Assembly: GCA_950097015.1 (NCBI GenBank)
Contig: CATNEN010000039.1
Coordinates: forward strand, 8,944,501 to 9,008,500
Direction: 5' to 3'
DNA: 64,000 nucleotides
From: Macrostomum hystrix
Taxonomy: Eukaryota > Platyhelminthes > Macrostomidae
Under the pieces are notes generated by a model. That model did no database searches and was not told where the DNA came from. It was given only the letters and a program-made list of their open reading frames with translations. The stretch's first letter is position 1, and every line of letters starts with the position of its first letter. The position numbers and the translations under genes are program-made. Shown here piece by piece: positions 42,455 through 54,067 of this stretch.

Positions 42455-45400
42455 TCAATCAGAGGGCCTACCACGTTTCTTGTTCAATGAGGCCAATGCG
42501 CGCTGCCGCAGCCGTCGCTCCTCTTCTTCATCGCCACCACCATCTCGACGCTCGCTTCTTCGCGTAGACGATTCTGCTGAAGAGGATGAGGAGCTCGACG
42601 ATGAACCAGAAGATGAAGATGAACTGGATGAAGAAGACGCTGAAGACGAGACTGAGCGCTTTCGACGAGAGCCGGTCTCTCGCGGCTGCTGTTTCGCAGC
42701 GGGAGCTCGCGAACGGGTCGGCGTTGGCGATTGGCGCCTAGCCGACTTTCGACGTGGAGGCAACGGCGAACGCGAAGCCGACGATGAAGGCTGCCGACGA
42801 CGCCGTTGTGCGCGCGAGGGCGGCGGCGGCGAATCGCGAGGCCGACGTGCAGTTGGTCGAGGAGACGGAGAGGAAGCACGATGTGGCTGGCGCCGAGACC
42901 TCGGCGGAGTCGGCGACCGCGTCGCAGATCTGGAACGACGACGCTTTTGTTGCTGCGGTCTCTTCGAAGACGAAGGTGGTGGGGGCGAAGGTGAAGGCGA
43001 GGGTCGTCGGCGAGAACGCTGCTGCTGCCGATCGGGACTTGGTTGACGACGCCGTGACGATGACGTAGGCGCCAGTCGACGTTGCTGGCTCCTTGAAGAC
43101 TTAGGCTTCGGGGAAGGCGACTTCGACGAAGATGAAGAAGACGATGATGACGAGTCGTCTTCAGACGAGGAAGATGCCTCCGAAGACGCTGAGGATGAAG
43201 ATGAAGAAGCCGACTTCTTGGATCGGATTTGCGGACGCTTGTCTGCAGGCTTTTCCTTTGTCAACTCTTTAGTAGTTGGTGCAGCTGTAGGTTTCGGAGA
43301 GGAAGGAGGCTGCGGCGAAGTTTGAGCCTGTTGAGGTGAATCGGCATCCCATCGACCTTTTGGCGGCGAAGTTAGATAGGCAGTCGCATCTGCAGCCGCG
43401 GCTGCTTCCTCTGTTGATTTTCGGACAACAACTTTGCGCACCTCTTCAATGGCAGGGGGTGAAGATTTACGCCGAGGCTTAGCATCGACGCTACTGCGGC
43501 TTGTACTGCGACTTGACGTACTTGACTCCCTGAGCCGCTCTTGCTCTCGCTGTTCAAAGTATCTTACAGGCCCACGACCGCGAACTTTCGGTGCGGCATC
43601 TGGCGAGGCCGCGTCTTGTCGATCGCGTTCACCTTCACGCACTTTTATGCGCTCATGGCTTTCGCCTTCATGGCGATCACGGTCACGAATATTACTTCGG
43701 TCGCGATCTGGGACGCGGCGACGATCGCGCTCACCATCGTTTTTGACATCGCGCTTGCGGTCTCTATCCCGAAGTCGATTGCGGTCTTCGTAGCGGTCAC
43801 GAGCTTCATCATCTTCTCTAAAACCAGGGCGATTGCTTTGACGAATATCTTCGTGCCTAGGACTACGGTAACGACTGCTCTGACCACGATTGCGGTCATG
43901 AACTCGGCTTAGCCGATCAACATCGCGATCACGGGCCTCTTCACGACCACGAGCTCGATCACGGGTTTCATCACGATCGCGATCCGGAGCTTCATCACGA
44001 CCACGAGCTCGATCACGGGTTTCATCACGATCACGATCTGCAGCTTCATCACGAACACGAGCTCGATCACGTGTATCATCACGATCGCGACCTTGAGCTT
44101 CATCACGACCACGAGCTCGATCACGGGTTTCATCACGGCCTCTAGTTTCATCACGATCACGAACTGGAGCTTCATCTCGACCGCGATCACGTGTTCCGTA
44201 ACGACCACCATCTCGATGACGAGCTTCATCACGACCGCGCTCATGTGTTTCATCAAGACCGCGCTCACGTGTTTCATCACGAACGCGCTCACGTGTTTCA
44301 TCACGACCGCGCTCACGTGTTTCATCACGACCGCGCTCACGTGTTTCATCACGAACGCGCTCACGTGTTTTATCACGACCGTGCTCACGTGTTTCATCAC
44401 GACCACGCTCACGTGTTTCATCACGACCGCGAGCTTCATCACGATCTTGATCACGGGTTTCATCACGTCCACGAGCGCGTACCCGATCACGGGAATTATT
44501 ACTATCGCGTTGATGTTTTTTATTATGATCCTCAACTTCTTCAAGGCTTCTTTCACGATCGCTGGTTTTGTTACGTTCATGCTCGTTAGATTCATCACGA
44601 CCTTGCGCAATTTCGTTTAGACCCCGCTCGCTTGAATCATCAAGATTATGCTCAATGTCACCACTTTGTTTAATATCGCGCGCTTTATCACGATCACTCG
44701 ATTCAACGCGGTTTTGCTCCTTAGCTTCATCGTGACTATGCTCACGAACCTTATGACGACTGCGCTGGCGTTCATCAGATTCATCTCGGCTTCCATTGCG
44801 ATAATGGGCTTTACGAGATTCTTTCTCTGCAGCTCTATCACGCTCGTTACGGTCACGGTTGCGCTCACGACTACGTTCACGGGTTCTATTGCGTCTGACG
44901 TCACGATCGCGGTCATGAAAATCCTCATCACGATTGCGACGGTTGGAACGCTTATCCTCGCGCTCACTTTCTCGATCGCTGTCACTTCTGTCATCGCCAC
45001 GCTTGCGATGATCCCTTTGCTTTCTGTCGGCATTTTTAGCGCGCTGGGGAGAGCGACTGTCCTTTTCACTATTCTCATCCGAGTAATCAGACTGCGACGC
45101 TGAGGTGCTGCGAACCCTTTTGTCCTTTGCGCCAGACGAAACAAGCTCCTTAACGCTGCTAATCGTCGGAGACGTGGCCTGCTGAGAATCACTGGCAGCC
45201 GGAGCCGTGGCGGTGATGGCTGTTTTAGCCTTAACAGCGGCAGCGGCAGCCTGAGCGGCCAGAATCGCACCGCTCGCCTGTTCGCGAATGGTGCGCGATA
45301 TCTCCTCCTCTGTGCGGCGAAGCTTCTGGCGCAGCTGCTCCGACTCGTTCTGGGGAAGGGATGTTTTGCAAGTAATCAAAAACTTTATAAACAGTGATTA

Positions 45401-48400
45401 CGTGTTGCGTACAGGTAGCAGCTATTCAACCCATGGACTGGGGAGTAGATGTCTGGCTGGATCAAAGTTTTCGGGATTGGAAGGAAACCCATCTAACTGG
45501 GATTGTCTGATTTAGCTGATTTTGACACGAAAACCTTCACAAGACGCATAGTCAAGAAATGCAAACCTCAGCCTTCTCAATCTGGGCCTCCTTCTCCTTA
45601 ACGAATTGCTCAGGAATGCCGCAGTCGCTCTTCTGGGCGGAGTCGAGCAGGCCGCACAGCTCCGAGACGAAGATTCGAGCGTTCTTGGCGTTCAGAAAGC
45701 CGGTCAGGTTGATCTGCATGTCCTTCAGGTCCGGGTTCTGCAAAGGATTAAATAATGGAGCAAAGCATTCAATGACGATATTATTTGAAAAAAACTTCTT
45801 TGTAGATTAAAGAAATAGCTGCTAAAAGTTGAAAAGTTGGTTGTTTCTGTCAAATGTTCTTTGTCTTTCTGCCTAGATATTTTTGTACTTTTACTCATAC
45901 TGACTGGCCAGCATCCGAGCTCGCCAGGGCTGGCTGATTTAGGAAATTAATCCTCTTTTTATTCGAACGGCGCTTCTCTTTGTGGCCTGAAATAAAAGAA
46001 AAATGAATAGGGAAAACAGAGGTTAGCACGCGCTCAGGTGGGTCGTCAGCTGAAGTTCTAATCCTAAATTAGCTGTCTGAACCCACAGCTTACAGGAGGC
46101 CTACATTTTCATCAATCCTGACTACTCAAAGCTATTCCCGTTAGCCCTGACTAATTACAAGCATTCCCATTAACACTGACTAATTGCAGGTATTCTCATG
46201 AGCCCAGACTAATTACAGGCACTCCCATGAACCCTAAGTACCCACTGGTATTCCCATTAACCATGACTAATTACAGGTATTCCCATTAACCCTGACTAAT
46301 TACAGGTATTTCCATTAACCCTGACTAATTACAGGTATTTCCATGAGCCCTGACTAATTACAGGTATTCTCATTAACCATGACTAATTACAGGTATTTCC
46401 ATGAGCCCTGACTAATTACAGGTATTCTCATTAACCATGACTAATTACAGGTATTTCAATGAGCCCTGACTAATTACAGGTATTCTCAGTAACCATGACT
46501 AATTACAGGTATTCCCCTGAATCCCAAGTACTACCAGGTATTCCCATGAACTCTGAGTACTCACAGGTATTCCCATGAACCCTGAGTACTCACAGGTATT
46601 CCCATGAACCCTGAGTACTCACAGGTATTCCCATGAACCCTGAGTACTCACAGGTATTCCCATGAATTCCCATAGGAATTCAACTCTAAATACAGCATAA
46701 ATAATATCCTTTAACTTATAAAAGTATTCCAAATGACGCAATTATTGCACAATGATACCTGCTATAACGTTTCGGGAACGTTTGTGTTTGAAACGCATGA
46801 AATTTCGCCGATTCTCAATACTATTTTTTGCTTAAACATAACAGGTTATAACTAATTTGTAACCGATTTTAACAGCACTGTTGCATTTTTTCTATTAAAT
46901 TATAGTTAAGCATAGAAGAGACCCGGACCCACCTGTTGGCATAGCAACCGCGGACAATTAACCGTGTGAAAATCAGTGCGCGAAGCCTCGCTGGGCTGGC
47001 AGTGAGTAGAGAGACTGCCTAACACGGTACTTGCCTTCTCACACCTGGCAGAGTCTCAGGCTACAGAGTGAATTGCGACCGTTTTAAGGTAGTTGTAAGT
47101 TAGCAAGCTTCAGTCGGTAGCATAATATTATCATGTATGTATAAAACATTTCAATTTGACGGGCGAATCAGTACAAAATAAAACGACTGAATCCTAAACA
47201 CTTAACAGGTGGTCAGTAACTGCGAATGCCACCTTTGGCTTTTTACGTCCTATAACCTATAAGTATCACTAACTGTGATTTCTAATTAAGCGATGACACC
47301 GACTGGACGATAAAACTGCTCTTTGGCGATTGGTAACAGTGGTCAGTTTATAAAGGCGGTACCTACCGTTTTAAGGTCTGCACGGCATTTATAAAAAAAA
47401 CAATTAAACCCCCATATAAAAATTGTACTCAATAAACAGTTATTGAAAGCTCTGAAGCTAGCAATTCAAGAGCACTAACCTGATTCTCCAGGTAGGTAAA
47501 CACAAACTCTGTGACTACGTCGTCTTCGAAAGTGAGAATCTCGGTTAGCCGCTTTGTGATCCACGGTTTAATGGTGTCCAGCTTTACTTTCTTCATGTCG
47601 ATCTGAAATTTAATGAAAAGTTCCTTGTGTCAACTTTTTGGAGTGATAGCTAGGCCTGATTAATGCAGACGGAGTGATAGCTGGGCCTGATGACTGCAGA
47701 TGGAGTGATAGCTGGGCCTGATAAATGGAGATGGAGTGATAGCTGGGCCTGATAAATGGAGATGGAGTGATAGCTCGGCCTGATGAATGGAGATGGAGTG
47801 ATAGCTGGGCCTGATTAATGGAGATGGAGTGATAGCTGGGCCTGATGAATGGAGATGGAATGATAGCTGGGCCTGATGAATGCAGATGGAGTAGGGAGGC
47901 ATAAATGGAATTTTGATTGATAAATAAAGGATAAAAAGAAGCAATGTTGGTAAATAAAGAAACAAGAAAATACCTTTGTTTCTAGATTGCTGGCAAAGGT
48001 CATAGACTTTAACAGCTTTTTCTGCTTGTCAGAAAATCGCGAGTCCTGATCAGCAGCAACTCCCTAAAAAAGATTCAAAGATTTGACTTGTAGTGACTTG
48101 TAGTACTGGCTATAAAATGACAACACTAGTTGTAGCAATATATTTAGCATAAATTGGTCAGTTCCTGCAAACCAAAATTTGAAATTCAAATTTTCATACC
48201 AGCTGAATGACATTAAGAAAGCTAACCTTTTGCAACAAATTGTCAGGTTACAATAACCTTATCATATTTACAATACATGTAAAGGTAATTGAAAAAAACA
48301 TTTTTATGGTCAGTTTTCATATTTGAATTTGAGTATCAATTCTTTCACTTGCTTTAATTGCTATTTGAGTGAGTAGTAAATTTAGTTTTTCTTTCATATT

Positions 48401-51400
48401 CAAGATCCAATAGCATACATGTACATTCAGTTTTACAGTTACAGATATCTAACAAACTACATAAGGATATTAAAGCGTAGTAAATAAGTCAAATACACAT
48501 AAATTTCCTATTCAATAAAGTAAATAAGTCTTGCTTCTAAATAAAGTTCATAGGCAATTTTTAAGAACATGATAATTGGGTTAAAGAAAATATGTGCTGA
48601 ATTTAATTATATTTTTTACTTTTAGTTCTGTCTAAATTAGCTTTTGTTCATTTTTTATTTAGATTTTTGTTTGTTTGGTGGCCTTGGGTGAGTTTTGGCA
48701 TACACTTTAGTAAGAAGTTTGGGAATTAGCTTACAACATACATGCGCAACACCCGGCCGACCCGGCCGAACCGGCCGGGTGAAACGAGGGCCAAGCAAGG
48801 TAAGTCGCAAAAACCAATCAACCAAGTGCAAAAAAATCAAAGGGGGGACCAAGGGACAAAAGAGGAAGGCGTGAAGAAAAGGAAAAAGGGGAGAGAAAAA
48901 GAGAGCAAATGAGAGCAAACTAAGTCGTAAATAGAGCAATGAAAGGAACTAAGTCGCAAATGAGAGCAAAAACTAAGTCGCACGGCCGGCTAAGATTTGG
49001 GAGGTTGCGCATGTATGGCTTACAATGTGTATTTCCTAGCTAAAAAAGGTGGAAATTATAGATTGCTATACACCAAGCCATAGTTTGAACTAAATACACA
49101 AGCAATTTCCAAGGCCACATTATCATAGTCCAGATTTGTTTTCAGATGGCATGTATGGCATGCATTGGTATATATTTTAAGGGTTGGTGTACACTTTGGC
49201 ATGCATGGCAATGGTGTAGCGTACAATCATACATTTAAAGAGATCAAATATGTACAATCTGTATGTACAATTACAAATATCAACCAATTATTTAACAGAC
49301 TTTGCATGAGTAAAACAAAATGTTCTGTTATCTGTAAAAACATTTTTAAATTTTGTAAATTGGACTATAAATACTATATATAAATAAAATGTTCTGCTTG
49401 ATATTGCTTTTTGTTAAATACAAAAATGGAAGTCAGTTTGTCTCTTTAAAGTGAAAAATATGTTACATCTTTTTAATACAAATCATATGATGTACCACTT
49501 TGGCGTGCACTGGCATACAATTTTGAACAAACTGTGCACCCTTGGCGTGCAAACAATTTTTTCAGTTTTTCTTCTAGCATGCAGCCAACATGATCCAGAT
49601 TATGACACATTATGGGCACTTTCTACACTACATAGTTAAGCCATACCCTTTTTAAGCTAGGCAAGGCTGTATCCATGTTTCTCTGCTTTTTCATTGCTTT
49701 GTTTTCCATTGTTACAATTTAAAAAAAGTATCAAAATATTTTGACAAACAAAAGGGAATGAATGCCAATTTATCAGTATTAACTATATGGTCTTTGTGTT
49801 GTATATGATATATGCAAAGAATTATAAAAATGTTAATATACAATGTCTTAGCTAGGCCCTAGGGCATAGAATCCCAGTTGTTTCATTTCCTAAATGTTTT
49901 ATTTATAACCTACATTCAAACAGTTTTATTTACTAAGACTAGTAGTAAGGAATAGTTTGGGTTTAGTTCAGGGTCCACAACCCACTGTTAGCAGTGGGCC
50001 ACATTCAATATTAATTTACAATACTCAGCCCACAAAATTTGCATAAAAATTAAGACAAATTCAAAGTCAATATACAAGGGACGTTGCAAAAGTTTCCAGA
50101 CTAATGCTAATCCTGGTGACATTTTGTATTTGATTTAGCTGAAAATTGATGTCTATGGTATTCAGCCGTAGAAAAAACTTTTCCTAAAATTTTATGCAGC
50201 TTAGTCAACAACAGCATACATGAGGGCCAAAATAGGTTGCAACCCTATGAAGCTGTTGACACAATTTTTCACAAACCAAAAGTGAGCAAAAATGAGTCGA
50301 CCAAAGAATCCATTGGAGTTCGGGTCTAAGAAAGCCAGCTTCCAACGACTGCTGAACCACCCAGCCTATATTCCCGATCTCGCCATTGCCAATTTCCACC
50401 TCTTTGGCCCAATGAAGATGCCAATGCGGAGAGAGATCTTCACAACGTGCGAGGAGGTCATTGAAGCAGCCAACAAGTCTCTACGTAAGTTTGATGCTAG
50501 CTTCTAGGAGTCTGGCTTTAACAAGCTGATTCAGCGCTACCAAAATGCATCTCCATAAATGGTGAATACATGGAACAAGCCAGCAATCAACCTGTGGATG
50601 CATCCAGCTATAGAAAGGACAGTGACAGGGATTGGTAGCTGTAACTCGAAAATCATATTTCATGACTATAATAATCTAGTGTACAATTGTTTATCAGTTT
50701 GGACCATCACCTTCAAACTTTCTGAAACTTTATAATATTATAAAATATAGTTGCCTATTTGTCTGTTTAATTTTTTGCTGAATCAGGCTAAAATTATCAC
50801 CATGACGAGCATTAGTCTGGAAACTTTTGTAACACTAACACCCCTTGTAGTATGACTCACTTGCTGAGATGACTTATGTCCCTTGTCCTTGGACAGTAGT
50901 TCAAAATTAGGCTTGATATACGAAAGCAGCAGTGAATCCTCCAGTTGAGAAATTTTTTAGGCCTATCAATTTTACTCAGTGGGCCACATCAAATGCAAAA
51001 TAAGAAAGAGGGCTACAGGCCACATAGAACTGGCCCCTGGTTTAGCTATTTAATCTGTCTGAGGTATCTTGCTAAAGGACAAAAAGGACACAAATGGTTC
51101 CAGTGAAGTAAGGAATCGAACTCCTGACCTTAAAGTGATGAGTCAGACGCTCTAACCACAAGGCTACAACATATTGTGGTAGTATGTTTTAAAGGTTTTT
51201 ATTTTTGTATTGTATGTACATTTTATCATTTCTTACGTTATAAAATTAGTAAAAATTAAAAAATCAAAAATGCGCCAAAAAATATTTTGTTTTACTTTTT
51301 ACCGTCATAAAAAAATACTGTATATAAATATTTGGTTTTAATTTGTACCATATGCACAATATTATGTATAATGTTTCAATTTAAACAAATGCTAAGTTTT

Positions 51401-52163
51401 ACTGTATATATAGCTGCAATTTTTTACCAAGAAAATAAAGTTGTTGTGAGTTGTGTGTTGTGTAAACTAAAGTGTTAAGTGTTAAGTGTTAAGTGTGTGT
51501 TTTAAAGCAAATTTCGAATTTTGAAGTGTTACATTGTGTTATTCATTTTAAGAGAAGATAGTAGTGAGAAATATACTCAGAATCATACTCCGAACTATAC
51601 TCAGAACTATACTAAGAATTATACTCAGAATTATACTAAGAATATTACAAAAGAGAAACTGCCAAACTCTAATCTCGGGGACGCCTAATTGACTGGAGAC
51701 GCATACAGTTGCCTAAATACCGCTCGTACAAATTCATACGCTACCATTTGAGAAGTTAAAACGGCCCATTTAAGGACCGCCAGTTAAATATCTATTAAAT
51801 TAAGTCAACAGCGGTGGGATCTTAATTAATAATTTTGCCCTGCAACAACTTTAGTGGCATTCGGTAAAATTAGATAATTAATTAGCTTAAGAAGTAAAGA
51901 CCTGGTACAGCTTTGGTGGCATCATTGAGATAAATACATGACTAAGAAAATAGGCCTACAAGTACAACAACTTTGGTAACAGCGGTGGGATAGTTAATTT
52001 CCACCTGTAACACTATCAGGCGAATATATAAAAAACTTGAAGTAGCCAGCCATAGTATTTCAATAATAGAATTAAATAATTAGGCCTAAGCAGGAAGAAT
52101 GTAAAATATTACGTATATATTGCATTTACAAGTGCTTACCCTGAAAAATCCAGCATCAGCCAT
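42455..52163 (-). CDS. SRRM1: SRRM1-like splicing coactivator (PWI and RS domains)
   Basis: Nuclear matrix and spliceosome-associated coactivator that bridges SR proteins and the exon junction complex. Minus-strand exons: 52163-52140, 48063-47974, 47602-47480, 45737-45567, 45349-42455; all are phase 0, giving 1,100 residues. The start MADAGFFR|G and the PWI domain across exons 2-4 (SDKQKKLLKSM, then TIKPWITKRLTEILTFEDDV, then MQINLTGFLNAKNARIF) closely follow the family. After it comes an Ala-rich helix, a very long Arg/Asp/Glu-rich stretch (RDETRERG-type repeats), and a C-terminal RS domain of SPSP, RRRSRS and poly-Ser tracts, ending NKKRGRPSD. The vertebrate protein is about 900 residues with fewer RD repeats. 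Intron 1 holds a hAT MITE, a mariner remnant and a truncated SINE; introns 2 and 4 hold minisatellites. Confidence 0.94.
44226..44440 (-). repeat. Coding minisatellite in the last SRRM1 exon
   Basis: About nine copies of a 24-bp unit (plus strand: catcacgaccgcgctcacgt plus gttt), each encoding an eight-residue RDETRERG-type unit. Weaker 24- and 30-bp periodicity extends over about 43900-44480. It is the only array in the window that lies in an exon, and it keeps the frame. Confidence 0.88.
46120..46680 (+). repeat. Minisatellite, 29-bp unit, SRRM1 intron 4
   Basis: About 19 units with 'taaccctgactaattacagg' and 'tattcccat' halves; the last quarter changes to 'aaccctgagtactcacaggt' units. On the plus strand the unit resembles a 3' splice site (ctaattacag), but the gene is on the minus strand. 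Confidence 0.93.
47645..47895 (+). repeat. Minisatellite, 31-bp unit, SRRM1 intron 2
   Basis: Eight copies with core gatagctgggcctgataaat and 'ggagatggagt'. On the coding (minus) strand it begins about 80 bp after the donor at 47973. Confidence 0.93.
48737..49017. mobile_element. Non-autonomous hAT-like MITE with 8-bp TSD
   Basis: Perfect 14-bp inverted termini, catacatgcgcaac and gttgcgcatgtatg, bound 281 bp. Flanking direct repeats gcttacaa lie at 48729-48736 and 49018-49025. The interior starts with a very GC-rich CCGGCC run and then has 'aactaagtcgcaaatgagag' repeats; no coding capacity. Confidence 0.85.
50075..50846 (+). mobile_element. Decayed mariner element with transposase remnant
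   Basis: Inverted ends share aaaagtttccagactaatg (left near 50089, right complement near 50808-50828) and the element is bordered by TA at both sides. The frame 50292-50505 encodes a mariner transposase C-terminal piece: LLNHPAYIPDLAIANFHLF, equivalent to the HPPYSPDLAPxDFHLF block around the third catalytic Asp, then GPMK. The rest of the transposase is lost. It lies in SRRM1 intron 1, opposite to the gene. Confidence 0.87.
51069..51171 (-). mobile_element. tRNA-derived SINE, family 2, copy 4 (truncated, reverse)
   Basis: Minus strand gives head 'tgtagccttgtggttagagc', B box AGTTCGATTCC and the beginning of the body 'tttgtcctttagcaag'; the 3' body is absent. Flanks are AT-rich. Confidence 0.82.
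51180..52134. other. AT-rich part of SRRM1 intron 1
   Basis: Contains short simple repeats (gtgttaagtgttaagtgtta near 51473; 'actatactcagaa' units near 51575-51650). No further gene or element is recognised. Confidence 0.5.
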
Positions 52164-54067
52164 TTTTTATCGAGACAACTAGTCAAGAACACAGTATGGG
52201 CTGAGCAAAAATTTAAATAACAAAAAACTAAGTAACGGAGACTTCTTTTGAATGATGCTTTTAGATAGTAGCTAACACTGAACTACAGAGTAACAGAGTA
52301 CAGACACTGATACAGTTGCATAGATGGTGGCAATAATATTATTGTAAGTAAACAAGAAATCTAAGAATTTAAAACATGGATAGCATATTTAATTTTGCGT
52401 TCATATATTGAAACTAATTTGGTTGTTTCTAATTATTTTATTAAGAACCTACTTAAGTGGCTAAAGTCTTTATTATTATTCGATGTTTGAAGAACTTTTT
52501 GTTTTATTGAAAGTATAATATTTTCCGTGTGTTCAAAAGTGTTTTGTCATTGGTTCATTCAATTTCCATCTAAACAATATTGTTTAATATAAGAGCTTTG
52601 TTTATTATAGTTCATGAACTGTATGCTGCGCTTGCTTGAGGATGTAAAGTAAACTAAAAGGCAGTTTGAACCATGTAAAGAAATTAGTCGCTAAACTGGA
52701 CTTGTAAATATATATATATATATTGTCGAAAGTGCATTTTAAGTGTCAAAGTTTTGGTAAAGAATGCACAAAAATTATTATCGAATTCAGGCGCCGCAAT
52801 TGATACGTTATCTGTTTAATTTTGATTTTGATTTGGTCGAATCTGCTAAGTGCGTGTATTGTAAAGCAATTAGCATTCCGTTGTACAGACTGCTTGGATA
52901 ACAACAACGGTAACAATAAAGACTATAGTTAGGCAGCAACTAATAAAGAATTCATGCAGTGCCTGACATGCACAGCATGCCCCGACAAGTACGCGCTTAT
53001 AATACATATTTAAATGTAATTTAATTGTTTTATACATGCATGCCAATGTGTGAAACAAAATCTTAAAATTAAACTTTGACATAACTACATTATTATGCGC
53101 GCAGTACGTCGCCGCTTGAGTGCAGTCGAGCTCAAGTTTGACCTGAGTGACTCCACACTGCATGGTTTGACCCTAATAAGCAGAAGTGAAGTATTTCGAG
53201 TTCAATACGTTCTTCCAGCTTCTGTGCATGTGTGCTTCTCCAGGGGATAATCTCTTAGATAATAGACTGCCGCGATTTACCATATTTGGCTTAATTTATT
53301 CAATTACAAATTATGCGACACTCGGCACAAGTAATTGAGCTTTCCCACTTTCCTAGTTTTTTTATTTTACATTCACACGGAAAAAAATTACCCTAAATAA
53401 CAATTTTGTTAAAAATTAAAAAACGTTTTAGTAAGAGCAAAATATATGGCTCTACCAGAATAATGTACATAGGTATGATGTACTGGTTCATGTACTACAA
53501 GGTCAGAGAAAATTTTACTGCAGTACGTACATTTTTTAGTACGTTGTACGAAACCAATAAAAAATGTAGTGCTTAAAAAATTGCAAATTAGCAACTGATC
53601 ATGGTATACAATTACATACAGATTAAACTTTCAAAATAGTATGACGCATCACTCTCAATAATATAAAACGGGCCTTTATGATTTGATTAGTAAATAACCA
53701 GCTTAGTAAGAACTAAGAAGTAATAAGCTATAAATATTAATATCTAGCTGTAATTTACAGCTATAAATTAGGTGCGTGCTTGGTACAATGATGAAGCGAG
53801 AAGTGTATAAATTGCTTAATCGATCCGGTTTATAAAAAGAGCACTTCATGACGAGCGATATATAGTTAAAATGTCAGCAGGAAGCTTCACAAAAAACTGG
53901 CAACGAAAAAGTCTGGGACTCATCATACAAGCATGCTGCGCTTTTTAATTTTGCTGCCACAGTGCAGTATTATGTAGTCAAGCTAACAGGGTTACGTAAA
54001 GGTAAGCCAAAGGAAAAGCCACGCTAAGGTAATTCAAATACGCACAGAAGAGCAGTATTCAAGGTAT
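52164..54067. other. Intergenic, SRRM1 promoter side and ZO 3' side
   Basis: Lies between the start of SRRM1 and the stop of the ZO gene, both on the minus strand. It has a (TA)n run near 52705-52725 and otherwise only short open frames. Confidence 0.45.

Noticed and set aside
43909-45270. Several frames of 130-233 codons on both strands inside SRRM1
   Set aside because: Shadows of the SRRM1 exon; the low-complexity RD/RS codons keep other frames open.
50292-50507. Independent gene of 71 codons
   Set aside because: It is the tail of a mariner transposase inside a terminal-repeat-bounded element and stops early.
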